Assembly (NCBI RefSeq): GCF_011397635.1
Contig: NC_064759.1
Span: 16,539,428-16,603,427 of the forward strand
Reading direction: 5' to 3'
DNA: 64,000 bases
Source of the DNA: Epinephelus fuscoguttatus
Taxonomy: Eukaryota; Chordata; Actinopteri; Perciformes; Serranidae
Positions 12,201 through 22,960 of the stretch are shown here, piece by piece (positions within the stretch are counted from its first letter, which is position 1; each line of letters starts with the position of its first letter). The translations under genes and the position numbers were made by a program. The notes beneath the pieces were generated by a model that saw only the letters and a program-made list of their open reading frames with translations, made no database searches and was not told where the DNA came from.

Positions 12201-13679
12201 CATCTGGTGCCTGTGAAAGCCATAGCATGCAGTATGATTTATTTATTCAATACTCATGCAGCCTCATTCTCTGTATTGAAGCATCTGCATTCATTACATT
12301 TCTGCACTCATTTATTCACCCCTCCATTTGTCACCCGTCTGTGGCCACAGCAGTTAAACAAATTATCAAAAGAAAAGCCACTTGAATCAGGACCAAAATC
12401 AACTTGTACACTGTGTTTATCATGGACAAATAAGAGCTGTTTATTCAAATAAAATGAACACAAAATGATTAATTAGGATTAGTTACAAAAGAGCTACCCC
12501 TGCGCTATGAGAGGCACACTTCCCAATCAGCCTGGGTTACTCTGTGCTTGGTTATGTGCGTTTGCGACTGAGTGACTAAATGAGTAAAACCAGTCAGTCA
12601 AGGCCAACACGCCACCACAGTGCCAGATGTTTCATTCCCCAGTGATGACACAACATTTGAACGACTGAGTGCCTCTTGGGTACTCATCCAAACTCCCTCC
12701 CCTTCATCAGCCCTCATTTCATTCAATCTGAAATCACATTTCTGGGCACACGTGCAACCTTGCTGTCTCATACACAAACACACACTCTGACATAGATGCA
12801 CCAACGCATTCAAATGGCTGCCAGGGAAAACACTTGAATAACAACTTGTTTTCAGTGAGTGATGAATGGCCCCCTGATCATCTAGTCAGAGCAAACAAGC
12901 CTTGATTTAGTAGCACGATGTGTAAGCATGTGCAAGCTAACATGGGATAATGTAATGAAACATGACTTATTGGTGGGTTATAGCAACTCAAGTTAATGAG
13001 GTGTGTGTCCTTTTTTCTGTGTGTATCCCTGCCTGTGTTAGCGTGCCAGGGTGTGTCCAGATGTTCGGTTCAATTTGATCAAGCCTGCAGCCACACCCCC
13101 CTGTTCACCCTAATCCTCAGAGAAGCATCACGCCAAAGTTTGAAATCATCAATGAAATCCAGAAGCACAGCAGCAGCAGATGCCACAAGAACACAAAGAC
13201 GTCCATCCTAATTATATTCATGTCTGTTCCTCACTTCTGTTGTCAAGCAGATTGAGTTTAACCTCTTAACATTAGTCGTCCACTGTAGGTCAACAGTATG
13301 TAATAAGACAGAGCTTAATCCGAACTGACCTCTGCCACTGCCAGCATCCTCAGGCTGAATAATGTGGCTAATGCGTCAGCATTAGTTAAACAGCTGGATG
13401 TGGGTTATCTGGCTGAAGTAAGTGTTGCCAGCCACTCGATATGGGCTGCACGCAAAGATCCATTCTTGTATAATGTTTGTAATGTTTCACCAAATAATAA
13501 TAATTCAAACTCAAGCTGCATTTGCTAGATTGTTTCTATCAATTGTGTCTTATGGTTTTCATCAGTGGATGGAGTGTGCTCACTTATCATGGAGATGGCT
13601 CATGTTGTCAGTTGTTGGTTGTGGCTTGTCAAACTGCTGTTTCCAGTTGAAAATGAATTGCCAAAACCTAATTTGTGTA
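9267..13679. other. Intergenic, no gene seen
   Basis: Short ORFs only. A TTAAAGGGGCTTTATGTGAAATT string near 10690 resembles the edge of a fish MITE, and 11680-11790 has GGTATCGGTA-like low-complexity sequence seen in fish repeats. I could not define element ends. Confidence 0.4.
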
Positions 13680-14106
13680 AAGGAGCAGTGTGTGGGATTT
13701 AGTGGAATTTAGCGGTGAAGATTGCAGATTGCAACCAGCTGAAACCTCTCTCATGTGCCAAGCATGAAGCCCCAGCTAGGATTCCTCCAGTGTCATTGTG
13801 AAGGAGATTTTTACCAGGAGCCAAATAACCCACAGAGGTTTTTTTCATCTCAAAAACAAATGCAATAGGTGATTTAAATGATAAGAACACTGAAAAAGCA
13901 GTTTCACATTTAATATTTGTTTTTCAGGAGCTGTTCAGCTCTTTGCAGAGGGGCCGCTAACTACGGTGGCCAAAGCAAAAGCGTGAACGTCCCTGTCTGG
14001 AGCTAGTTTGTGGTTTGGTTTCTGGTTTGTCCATTCTGGGCTACTGTAGAACATGGTGGTGCAACATGGCACAATATTATATTCTAAATCCTACACACTG
14101 GACCTT
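13680..14106. mobile_element. TIR element family A, full-length copy (about 427 bp)
   Basis: The left end AAGGAGCAGTGTGTGGGATTTA follows TA; the right end TAAATCCTACACACTGGACCTT is followed by TA. The ends are near-perfect inverted repeats of about 22 bp with TA at both flanks, suggesting a Tc1/mariner-type MITE. The body contains TTGCAGATTGCAACCAGCTG and CTGTCTGGAGCTAGTTTGTG. No coding capacity is seen. Confidence 0.7.
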
Positions 14107-15310
14107 TAATGTGTTTTAAATCTAAAGGAAAGAAAAATCAGAAATGAGACCTCTTAAAGTTCTCCTTTGTTTCTCCTTGATATCAATCAGATCAATGTGG
14201 TTCCAAAAAGAGAATACCATTTATGTCTTATGGTACTCATTTTTTTTCTCCTCAGAAACATACTTAAGCATTTCTCACATCAGACCTCTGTTGATCTATA
14301 CAAGACATTTAAAATAAATCTTAAATGATGCTCAATTTAACACCATCTTTGCTTCTCAAACTTTATTCAGACTGATATCAAAGAGAGCTCTCTCCATTGT
14401 CTCATTTAAATCCCATTTCAGACTACAAAGTATGTCTGAGATTGGACTCAGTCTGATCTATAAAGATGGTCTCCACACAGTCTTAAATAGCTCTCAACTC
14501 AGCCTCAACGTCATGTGTTTTAGATCTGACTGATAATAGACCTGTCTCAAGCCCTGCATTTTTTTCTTGATCCTGTAATCACAGCTGCAACTTTTCTTAA
14601 AGGCAGCAGTTGCAATTGGTGAATCAAGGGAAAGGGGCGGGGCTTGAGGTGGATCCATTGCATTGAAGCTGGCATAATTTAATGTTTTCCTCAATATTAA
14701 ATCGAATAAACCCTGCTAAAATGATATAAACCTTTGTTACTGCATTAAATAGTTTTACACAGTGGGTTAGCGTTTTGTTTGTTTGCTTTATTGCATGAAG
14801 AGTTGCATATTCAGAAGGCAATCACTGTCTAATATTACTACCATTTTCATTCTTTTACATTACTCGTATTTCAAATGAGACCTGGAACACAAGGTTTATA
14901 AAACACTTGGAATACAGTATTGTAGTCACAAAAACCCAACCCTTACATAATAAGCATGTATTTGACGGCTAAGATTCAACTGTGATGGAATTTTAACAAG
15001 CATTCAGAAAAACAGCAGGTGAACAGGCGACAGTCTTGTACTGTGAAGCACCGCCAGCAATTTTCAGTCTATTCTAAAAAATACATAGCCTACATCATTT
15101 AGCTCTTAATGTGAGCTCGTTCTGCACTGACAGTTTTTAGCAGGGCACCCACGCAGTCAGTCAGAGCCCTGAAGCCTGGCAGCAGACTGAGATTTGCTCT
15201 TCAGGTGGTCACGGTGTGGTTATTTGATGCATGTTCTCACCTACCTAAATGAACCATGACAAAGAAGAAACCACGGCAGTGTTTGACTGAACTGTTTTTT
15301 TGTGACCACA
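14107..15310. other. Intergenic, no gene seen
   Basis: AT-rich, with repeated short motifs around ATTTAAATC/CTCAAAC/GACTGA between 14150 and 14520 that suggest a decayed internal repeat. No coding signal. Confidence 0.4.
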
Positions 15311-15660
15311 TTATAGACTGTATATAAGCAATGGACATAATGAACGTGATGTCACGGATCCGTTTGGACTGCCGTTTTAAAGCCTTGTGTTTTGAGTCTG
15401 ACTACTGCCATGTTGCTCATTTGGAGCCAGAAGTGACCATATTTGGAAAAAAGGGTGGGATAAGAGTGGATCTGAGGAAGCACAAAGGGTTGGGTCGAAT
15501 CGCCTAAGCATGTCATGTGTGTCAATCAACCCCTACATGGTGGACATCAAAGGCTTTTATAAGTGCTAAAATATTAACGTAGCGATAATATTAATAACAG
15601 CCATCACTGCACATGTAATACTAGAATGACTTCTTCAACAATAATAATTCACTTAGTATT
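15311..15660 (+). repeat. Fish interspersed repeat (AGACTGTATATAAGCAATGG family)
   Basis: The block ATAGACTGTATATAAGCAAT, CTGCCGTTTTAAAGCCTTG, GAGCCAGAAGTGACCATATT and TGTGTCAATCAA resembles a common teleost dispersed repeat as I remember it. Ends are not resolved and the limits are approximate. Confidence 0.5.
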
Positions 15661-16693
15661 TCTACAAAGAAGTTAAAGGGAAGTCAATAGAGCTGGGGCT
15701 TTTTGGTGCCACCAGCAGCAGGTCAGCAGCAGTTATATTACCATAAGCATTATGTTGCTGTAGAAGCAATCTGAATGCGGCAGGCGTGTTGAATTCAAGT
15801 GGCTGTTGTAGTGAATCACCATACTAAGCATCCCACACTGACTCACATTATGTATTTATTTTTTCCACATAGATTGTAATTTTTACATTTAAAAATGTTG
15901 TTTGACATCTAGAGGAGGTTGTCAGCTAATCCGAGGATCAGTGGTTCGATCTTCCGATTAGTGGGCTTTGGTATAGTGCTGCCAATACCAATTATTGTCA
16001 AAATCAGTGAATCCATAGATTTTTATGTCATTTCATTTTGCCTTCCAAATGTCAAAAAATGACGGAAAGTTCCCCAGAGTACCAGGATATGTTCGCCCAA
16101 GATTCCAAAATTAAAAAAATGTCTAGTGTTTACAATTTAAATGAAATAAAACACAAAACAAGAGCAAATCCTTGAGATTTCCTTAACCAGCAAAATAACA
16201 CTTTGACAGTGATTATCATTATTAAATGTTTTTTTAATCAGTTTTTTTATTGTAATTTTCTGTCAATCTGTGTTTCTTAGCACTTTTTTTAGCACTATAT
16301 TTTTTTCAACACAAAACGAGTACAAAAAAGAGAGCAAGTTCTCTCAACTGCTTTGCTTCCAAGAGCATCTGTTTATAGTCACACCGTCCTCGGCCTGTCT
16401 CTCACCTTGCTCTGTTGAGGATGTGAATGACCTGTGGTTTACTGCTATAACATGTCTGTAGCAGTTTAAATGGAAATGTGACAATCCCCCCAGGCTTTTC
16501 CAAGGATAAGGTTCTGCTTCACTGTGTGCAGTTGTTGAGAGCTGTATGTTCCCTCATGTGTTGGCATGCATAACCTTGGGAGCTATCCTTCCTCTGAGCA
16601 TCATGGGGCGGCTCAGAGGACAGGGAATTAGCCAATCAGCTTTGAGGGTCACCCCAGTCAAATGACCCTGGAGACACTCTGCCTCCAACCCCC

Positions 16694-16700
<7 letters not shown>
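15661..16700. other. Intergenic, no gene seen
   Basis: AT-rich, with no exon-like pattern and no bounded repeat that I could define. Confidence 0.4.

Positions 16701-16701
<1 letters not shown>

Positions 16702-16748
<47 letters not shown>
16702..16748 (+). repeat. (CA)n microsatellite
   Basis: About 23 uninterrupted CA units preceded by a CCCACCCACC tract. A shorter CA run follows at about 16783-16798. Confidence 0.95.
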
Positions 16749-16750
<2 letters not shown>

Positions 16751-17104
16751 CATCACATTACTCATCTGTTTGCACATGCTGCACACACACACACACACTC
16801 AAGATGTTTGATGTGAAAATGCATATGTCAGACACAAATATCTAGGGCAGTAAAAAGTCGAGTGTAACTGATGTGTTACGGCTAAAATTAGACTCACCAT
16901 TGAGTCGGCTCGCAAGGGACAATGAGCGAAAGACGGAGAGAGAAGAAGAGATGGAGCTAAGTGTGGGAGAGGGGTGAGGAGGACGGAGAAAACAAATAGA
17001 AGGACACAAGATGGGGTGACATAGGCCCACACGGAAAAGGATTTGTGGCTCGTGTAGCATTCTGCACAGCTGACATTTTCCTGCCTATAGAGAGTGACTC
17101 ATTA

Positions 17105-17139
17105 AATAATAATAATAATAATAATAAATAATAATAATT
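17105..17139 (+). repeat. (AAT)n microsatellite
   Basis: A run of AAT/TAA units with one interruption, about 35 bp. Confidence 0.85.
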
Positions 17140-17185
17140 GTATAGGCTTCTTCTGACTAAAAGGATGTTAAAGTATTATACTTTA

Positions 17186-17545
17186 AAGGTCCAGTGTGTT
17201 AGGTTTATGGGAATTATTTTCAGAAATATAGTATTTTATAATAAGTATGTTTTCTTTAGTGTATAATCACCTGAAAAGAAGAATTGCCGTGTTTCCGTTA
17301 CCCTAGAATGAGCTGTTTATATCTACATAGTGAGCAGGTGTTTCTACAGTAGCCCAGAACAGACAAACCAAGCTTTGGCTCTAGACTGGGCCTCTGCAGA
17401 TAATTCGGCTCCCTGTAAATTCTTCCTGAACAATGAACACTGGAATTCTAACCAGTTTACATTTGGCACGCTGGAGACGTTTCAGCTGGTTGCAATCTGC
17501 AAATCTTCATTGCTAGATGCCACTAAATCCTACACACTGCTGCTA
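17186..17545. mobile_element. TIR element family A, copy in the opposite orientation
   Basis: The left end is TA then AAGGTCCAGTGTGTTAGGTT. The body reads GTGTATAATCACCTGAAAAG, TCTACAGTAGCCCAGAACAG and TTTCAGCTGGTTGCAATCTG, the reverse complement of motifs in the 13680 copy. The right end is CTAAATCCTACACACTGCTG. Internal length differs from the 13680 copy, so the family has subtypes. Confidence 0.65.
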
Positions 17546-18770
17546 AAAGAGCAAAGTAGTCTGCACAATGCATACTGAAATTAAAAAAAATGGATGCAAG
17601 CACATGCAGGATGTACTTAAAATAAATCAGAGCCTATACCATAATTAAATGCCCTCCAAGACAAATAGTCAAGGGGCTTGTTTTAAACAGCTTCTGCTAT
17701 CTATAGATGTGGGAAAGTTCATTTCAGAGAGTGTGATGCAGTAAAGCGTAAGGTCTAATTTCCCCTAATGCAGAGTTCAGTGAAGGAGGTGCAAAGAGTC
17801 AAAAGGACATCATATAGGAGGTTGGAAAATCGACCCTTGTCTCTGAGACATTATATATTTAGCAATACAGATCAGTACTATATGAAGCCACAGACGTATC
17901 CAGTAAAATTAGTGGAGGAAATCGGTGGTGTAGCCACACTGTCATTAGTATCTAAGCGGCAGGCTGGAAGATTCTGGCAGGAATCCAGAGGCATAGTATA
18001 TTGCAGCAGTCCAGCCTTGAAGAGATGAATGGATCACTTTCTCTGCATCAAGGAGAGAAACAATGGGATGTAGTTTGCCACTGTTCTCGAGATGATTAAA
18101 GAAGGTGGTACATAAATATTTGATGCAGATTAAACACATCATCATCTTTATTTATTTTCTCTCTTTTCCCTCTTTTTGCCCTTGCAGTTTGAGGCAATGT
18201 GAGTTTAATTTTGGCTCTGACTTGCCCGTTACACTGAACATTTCCTACTTGTATCTTACATATGCCCCTGTACCCTGAACACCTTGTGAGGATGTGTGTG
18301 TGCAGCACGTATGACTGATGAGTAATGTGACAAGGAGTGAAATGAAAGGGGGATGGGAGGAAGGAGGGCCGGTCATCTCCAGGGTCACTTGATGGGGGAA
18401 CCCTGACAGCCAGCGTTCCCTTTACTTTTCAATCATACACCTTCCCTTGCTGTTGAATAACGGGTGATTCAGTCATGAACGATGTCATATGTACAGTACC
18501 TGTCATACAGATGACATGGCTCTCAGAGACCATCAGCTTTCATTTGGGCTCCAGCAGGTAACAGTACGTGCGATTGCACACAGAGGGGACAAAGCTGTGG
18601 CCAGTGGAGGGCCAATTACTCAGTCACTTACACACACTCACTCCCACTGAGGGAACAATGTCTGCAAGAGTCTTACAGTAACGAGCACACAGCAGCCTCT
18701 TTCTGTCAGAACAGAGCTCAGGATAAGGGCACAAATACAAATCCAGTGGACAAGCCTGGGGGACAGAAGA
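17546..18770. other. Intergenic, no gene seen
   Basis: Short ORFs without family resemblance. No repeat with readable ends. Confidence 0.4.
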
Positions 18771-19126
18771 CACACACACACACACACACCTACTTATGCA
18801 CACAGCTGACATACACTCCGAAGACAAATGAACTACTAAAATTAGCCAGCAGAGTAGAGGCATATTTCTTTTTCTGCAATCTTCACCTTTTAGTTTTGTG
18901 TGTCTGTGTGTGTATGCGTGGGTGCACTTCTCACTTGAATGGTCCAGGAGGGTGGGACTCTGGGACAGAGCCCCACCCTGCCCCATGTCTGAGGTGACTG
19001 GGTGCAGCACTAATGAAAACATTGCTGAGGTTGCCTAGCTAGCATAGCGTCAGGCTAGCACTCCATCACACTGACTCATTGGGCACAGCAGCAGCAGCCC
19101 CCCAGTCACACACACGCACATGCACA

Positions 19127-19128
<2 letters not shown>

Positions 19129-19157
<29 letters not shown>
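19129..19157 (+). repeat. (CA)n microsatellite
   Basis: About 14 CA units within a broader CA-rich zone (18773-19328). Confidence 0.9.
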
Positions 19158-19159
<2 letters not shown>

Positions 19160-19295
19160 CTAGTCCCACGGCTAAAGAACACATACTGATGCACATGATG
19201 CATGCACAAATGTGCTGATGCACACAGACTTCAACAGATTAAAATTCACTGGAATCTTAGTTTCTTTACACTATTTCTCACTTACATAAATAAAG

Positions 19296-19296
<1 letters not shown>

Positions 19297-19328
<32 letters not shown>
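19297..19328 (+). repeat. (CA)16 microsatellite
   Basis: An uninterrupted CA run. Confidence 0.9.
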
Positions 19329-19331
<3 letters not shown>

Positions 19332-19548
19332 GCAAACACTGTATCATCTTGAACAGAATGGGGCCACACACACGGCAACACATTTGCACATCTGGTCGGG
19401 CCACAGCACTGCTGTGCCTGGTGCTGATACCACATATAGCGGAGGTCTTTGCAAGTGAATGCATCATTAGGCTGTTGTCAAGATAATCTATCTAGGTTAT
19501 AATCAAATGTTGTTGAATACTGAATCAAAGCATTTAGAAACATGTTCA

Positions 19549-19754
19549 CACTGGGGCGCTGGTGGCTTAGTGGGTGGAGCAGGCGCCCCATATACGAGGC
19601 AGTTGCCGCAGCGGCCCGGGTTCAAGTCCAGCCCATGGCCCTTTGCTGCATGTCACTCCCCCTCTCTCTCTCCCCCTTTCACACTCATCTGTCCTGTCAA
19701 TTAAAGGCTAAAATGCCCCAAAAATATCTTTTTAAAAAAAAAAGAAAAAAAGAA
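19549..19754 (+). mobile_element. tRNA-derived SINE, copy 1, with 13-bp TSD
   Basis: It starts near CTGGGGCGCTGGTGGCTTAG, with an A-box-like TGGCTTAGTGGGTGG and a B-box GGGTTCAAGTCC at about 19618-19629, as in tRNA-derived SINEs. The body (CCTTTGCTGCATGTCA, CCTGTCAATTAAAGGC) leads to an A-rich tail ending near 19754. The 13-mer AGAAACATGTTCA occurs at 19536-19548 and again at 19755-19767, an exact target-site duplication. Sister copies: 38185-38385 (+) and about 35830-36015 (-). Confidence 0.8.
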
Positions 19755-19889
19755 AGAAACATGTTCATGCTTGTATCTCACTTTAGTTGAAAAAATGCTA
19801 AGTTATTCATACATTGGAAATACACTTATGGTAGACCTATATATGAAGCTACAGCTACAAGACATCAGCTTGGCCTAGCATAAAGCAGC

Positions 19890-20560
19890 CCACTCGCTAG
19901 AAGAAAATGTTGGCATTGTAGGTTTCTGCAAACCACAAATTGAGTATATCAGCTGGTCTCAAACAGCCCAGTCAACTGATGGAGCAGCTGATTGATAGAA
20001 TGGAGTCAACTGATAGATCACATGATTCCTTTCTATGCAGCTATTGGCAAATCTCATTCAGGGTGCCCTATTTAAACTGCTTTGTCCTGCCTACTGTTGC
20101 TGCTTCCTTTGCAAGCCACTTTGCAACCTGCCTCCACCCCAGCTTCTCCTTTTCATGCTGTGCCTGACTTATCAATGTCATTTCTGTTTGTCATTGATGC
20201 TGCTCTGCTCTGTTCCCAGGGGGTCTTTGCTGCTGCTCTCTATGTCTTAGGCTTTCCATGTAGGCGCATGGAAGGGCAGGGAGGTGTGCTCTCTCTGCCT
20301 CAGACTTTCCTTGTTTGCATGTGGAAGGGCAGAGGGGTGTGCTCTCTCTGCCTTTGGCTTTCTACGTAGGCCTAGGAAAGGCAGAGAGGCCCAGAACAGA
20401 GCCATGCCGCCAAATGTTACTGCAAATGGAAATAGAGTTTTCTTTGACTAAAGAGGTCCTGACTGGAATACATTACATTTGCACATTCCATACATATCAT
20501 TCCATACATATCATATCAACGTTTCTTAAGTGACGTAGAATATGAGCTAACTTTGTTCTT
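19890..20560. repeat. Dispersed repeat copy (AGAAGAAAATGTTGGCATTG), split by an insert
   Basis: The segments AGAAGAAAATGTTGGCATTG (about 19899-19918) and TTACATTTGCACATTCCATA...GTGACGTAGAATATGAGC (about 20470-20550) are adjacent in the second copy at 25455-25565 but lie about 530 bp apart here. The intervening 19940-20468 is therefore a probable insertion. Confidence 0.55.
20238..20392 (+). repeat. Tandem repeat, period about 55-60 bp, about 2.7 copies
   Basis: The unit containing GGAAGGGCAGGGAGGTGTGC and TCTCTCTGCCT recurs as GGAAGGGCAGAGGGGTGTGC and TCTCTCTGCCT, then partially as GGAAAGGCAGAGAGGCCCAG. It lies in the insert that splits the 19890 repeat copy. Confidence 0.6.
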
Positions 20561-20984
20561 AGGGACCCATTGCAGTTTTTCCAGCTGCTGATTTTCCACT
20601 GGTGTAGTGCCACAAAAAGCAACTGTTTTTTTTGTTGTTGTTGTTGTTTTGTTTTTTTACCAACACACTGCTGTGTTTCCTGCCGGGATAATGTCACGAA
20701 AAGTGATTGGGTTGCATAAAGATTGTAAACAGGGGTAATCAGAGTAATCAGGTAGCCCGCTCAGGGGTTTCACAGTGGGGATATGTGAACTATTAAGTTG
20801 GCAAAACCTCAGGAAGTCACTGCTCCAAGCCAAGAAACAGTTTGATATATAAACTCTGTAAAACCACAACTTGTCCTTGGAATAGTTTTATTTTTGTGAA
20901 GATTAAACCAAAGAGATATTACATGTTGATAAGGGTAAATAATAATAATACTTCATAGGCTTTAGAGCTGCTGGTAATCAGATT

Positions 20985-21150
20985 TTTTTTACCTCTGGAC
21001 TGATCCAGGTGATCTCTTCTCCTCCCTTCACAGTCTTTATGCTAACTAAAATAAGCTAAGCTAACCATCTTCTGTCTGTAACTTTATACTTATCAGACGT
21101 AGGAGTGGTATTGATCCTCTCATCTTACTCTCAGCAAGACAATCATGTAA
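20985..21150 (-). repeat. Fish interspersed repeat (GCTAAGCTAACC family), inverted copy
   Basis: AGTCTTTATGCTAACTAAA, TAAGCTAAGCTAACCATCTT and GGTATTGATCCTCTCATCTT are the reverse complement of the motif order in the copy near 22765-22960. Limits are approximate. Confidence 0.5.
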
Positions 21151-21589
21151 TTTCCCCCCATTTTCTTGACAACAGAGTCTCAATAAATGTCAGCCTCCTT
21201 TATCCTCTTCCCCCATCTTTAACTACAATTTTTGTGTCCACATTATTACGACCTCTAAATCTGGGCCCTATTCTTATTCCTCTCTTTCATCCCTTTCAGA
21301 TAGATTCTTATGCAATGTAAGAGTGTGGCATGCTGTCAGTTTAATCTGGACAGGATGACGTCTGTATGTCTGTCAAAGAGAGAGAGAGAAAGCGACAGAG
21401 AGGTGAATGAGGCAGAACTACGCAGCTGAACTTTTAATCCTCTTAGTGTCCCCAACTATCTATCTCTCATTCATCTGTCTGCTATCTGCCTGCATTTAAC
21501 TATCAGTTTGTTGTATCATCTGTCTGTTTCATGCAGTAGTACATGTACCTTTGGAGTAGTTATGAATACATTTTGCATCTCTTTTTCTT

Positions 21590-21780
21590 GCTGTGAATTT
21601 CCTCTCACTCCCTGCCTCCTCCATCCTCCTTGCACTCTCTGTACCAACCCCCCTTTTACTCTCCTTTATCTGCCCCTTCTGTGTGCTCTTCCGTCTCTAC
21701 CCTCTCTCCATCCCTCGCCCCCCTGCAAGGTCGTTCCCAAGGACGGCATGCTCCCAGCATCCCCTGCTTCATTGGCTGAT
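21590..21780 (+). other. Pyrimidine-rich tract
   Basis: CT-rich non-coding DNA. The neighbouring short ORFs are compositional artefacts. Confidence 0.5.
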
Positions 21781-22764
21781 GGGTATTAAAGGGCCAGTTC
21801 CCCCGCCGAGCACATGGCTCGATTCCAGATCTGCTACGACACTCATCATTCCCGTCACTCCTGGGGCTGCTTACTGTACTTGCATCCACACACGTTGCAG
21901 CTCAGCTAACACATGATGCCGACAAAACATCCAAAATACTGACATTCATATTATGCCTTTTAAATCAGGTTGAGGCTGCTTTCTGCACACTGCATAACAG
22001 GTTGCTTATCAGAGTGTCAAAAGATGCTTGCCTGCAAATATCCAACACACACAGGCTATGGGAAAAAAAACACTTAACCCATGCTTATAGACAGGCAGCA
22101 CCGTCTGAACCAAGCAAACCTTTTCCTTTATGATAAGTGAGCGTGACACATTACAAGCTCAGCAGGCCTGAAAAACACAAAGCAAACGGCTTCAAAGCAG
22201 CTCGGGCAGATAGAGGGTCAGCAAAATGGCTACCACAGTGAGCACATTTAGCAAAATGTACTCTCTGGAATGGAGAGTGGATTTAAGGGCAGCTGATGAA
22301 ACATACCAAGAGCACAATTCTGAAAATAAATCTTACAAATGGAGTACACCACTTAGCAGGTTTTACAGAGTCCATCAGTCCCCCAGTTTAGGTGAAAAGC
22401 TCATCCGCTAATCTGCTGAATAATCATAGTACTCAAAGGCCATTTTCCCTCATGCTAGTGACCTTATTTCTAAAGCAGTGTGACATCTGGGCATTAGATA
22501 CAAATGTCTGTGCTTTCTTAAGTACTTCAAGAATGTCATGTATTTATTATGAACAATTTGCTACAAGAGAACAAAGTGGCACAGGAATTAAAGTACCTCT
22601 TACTTGTACAGACAAATTACTGCAGGCAATGACTGATAAATTTAAGCCTTGAGTTTTAGCCTGTTTGAACTATTTGTTTGACATTTTACAAGTCTTTAAT
22701 TCACTTCATTGTGTCACTGAAATGACTTACAAATTTCTTTTAGTCCGATCTAATGTCAGTAATT

Positions 22765-22960
22765 AGACATTTTGGAAAATTGGTGTATTCTCTCTCTATT
22801 ATAGACTTAGTTTTAGAAGATTGACCCTGCACTCACATTTGTACTGAAAATATGAAGCTACAGCCAGCAGCTAGTGTAGCTTAGCGCAAAGTCTGGAAAC
22901 ACGGGGACACAACTAGCCTTGCTCTGTCCAAAGGTGAGAAATACGGTTTGAAAAAGATAG
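22765..22960 (+). repeat. Fish interspersed repeat (GCTAAGCTAACC family), direct copy
   Basis: ATGAAGCTACAGCCAGCAGC, TAGTGTAGCTTAGCGCAAAG and CTAGCCTTGCTCTGTCCAAA follow the order of a very common teleost repeat. Limits are approximate. Confidence 0.55.

Noticed and set aside
18624-19022. 132-codon minus-strand ORF
   Set aside because: Runs through CA-rich repeats and shows no domain or splice-supported structure.
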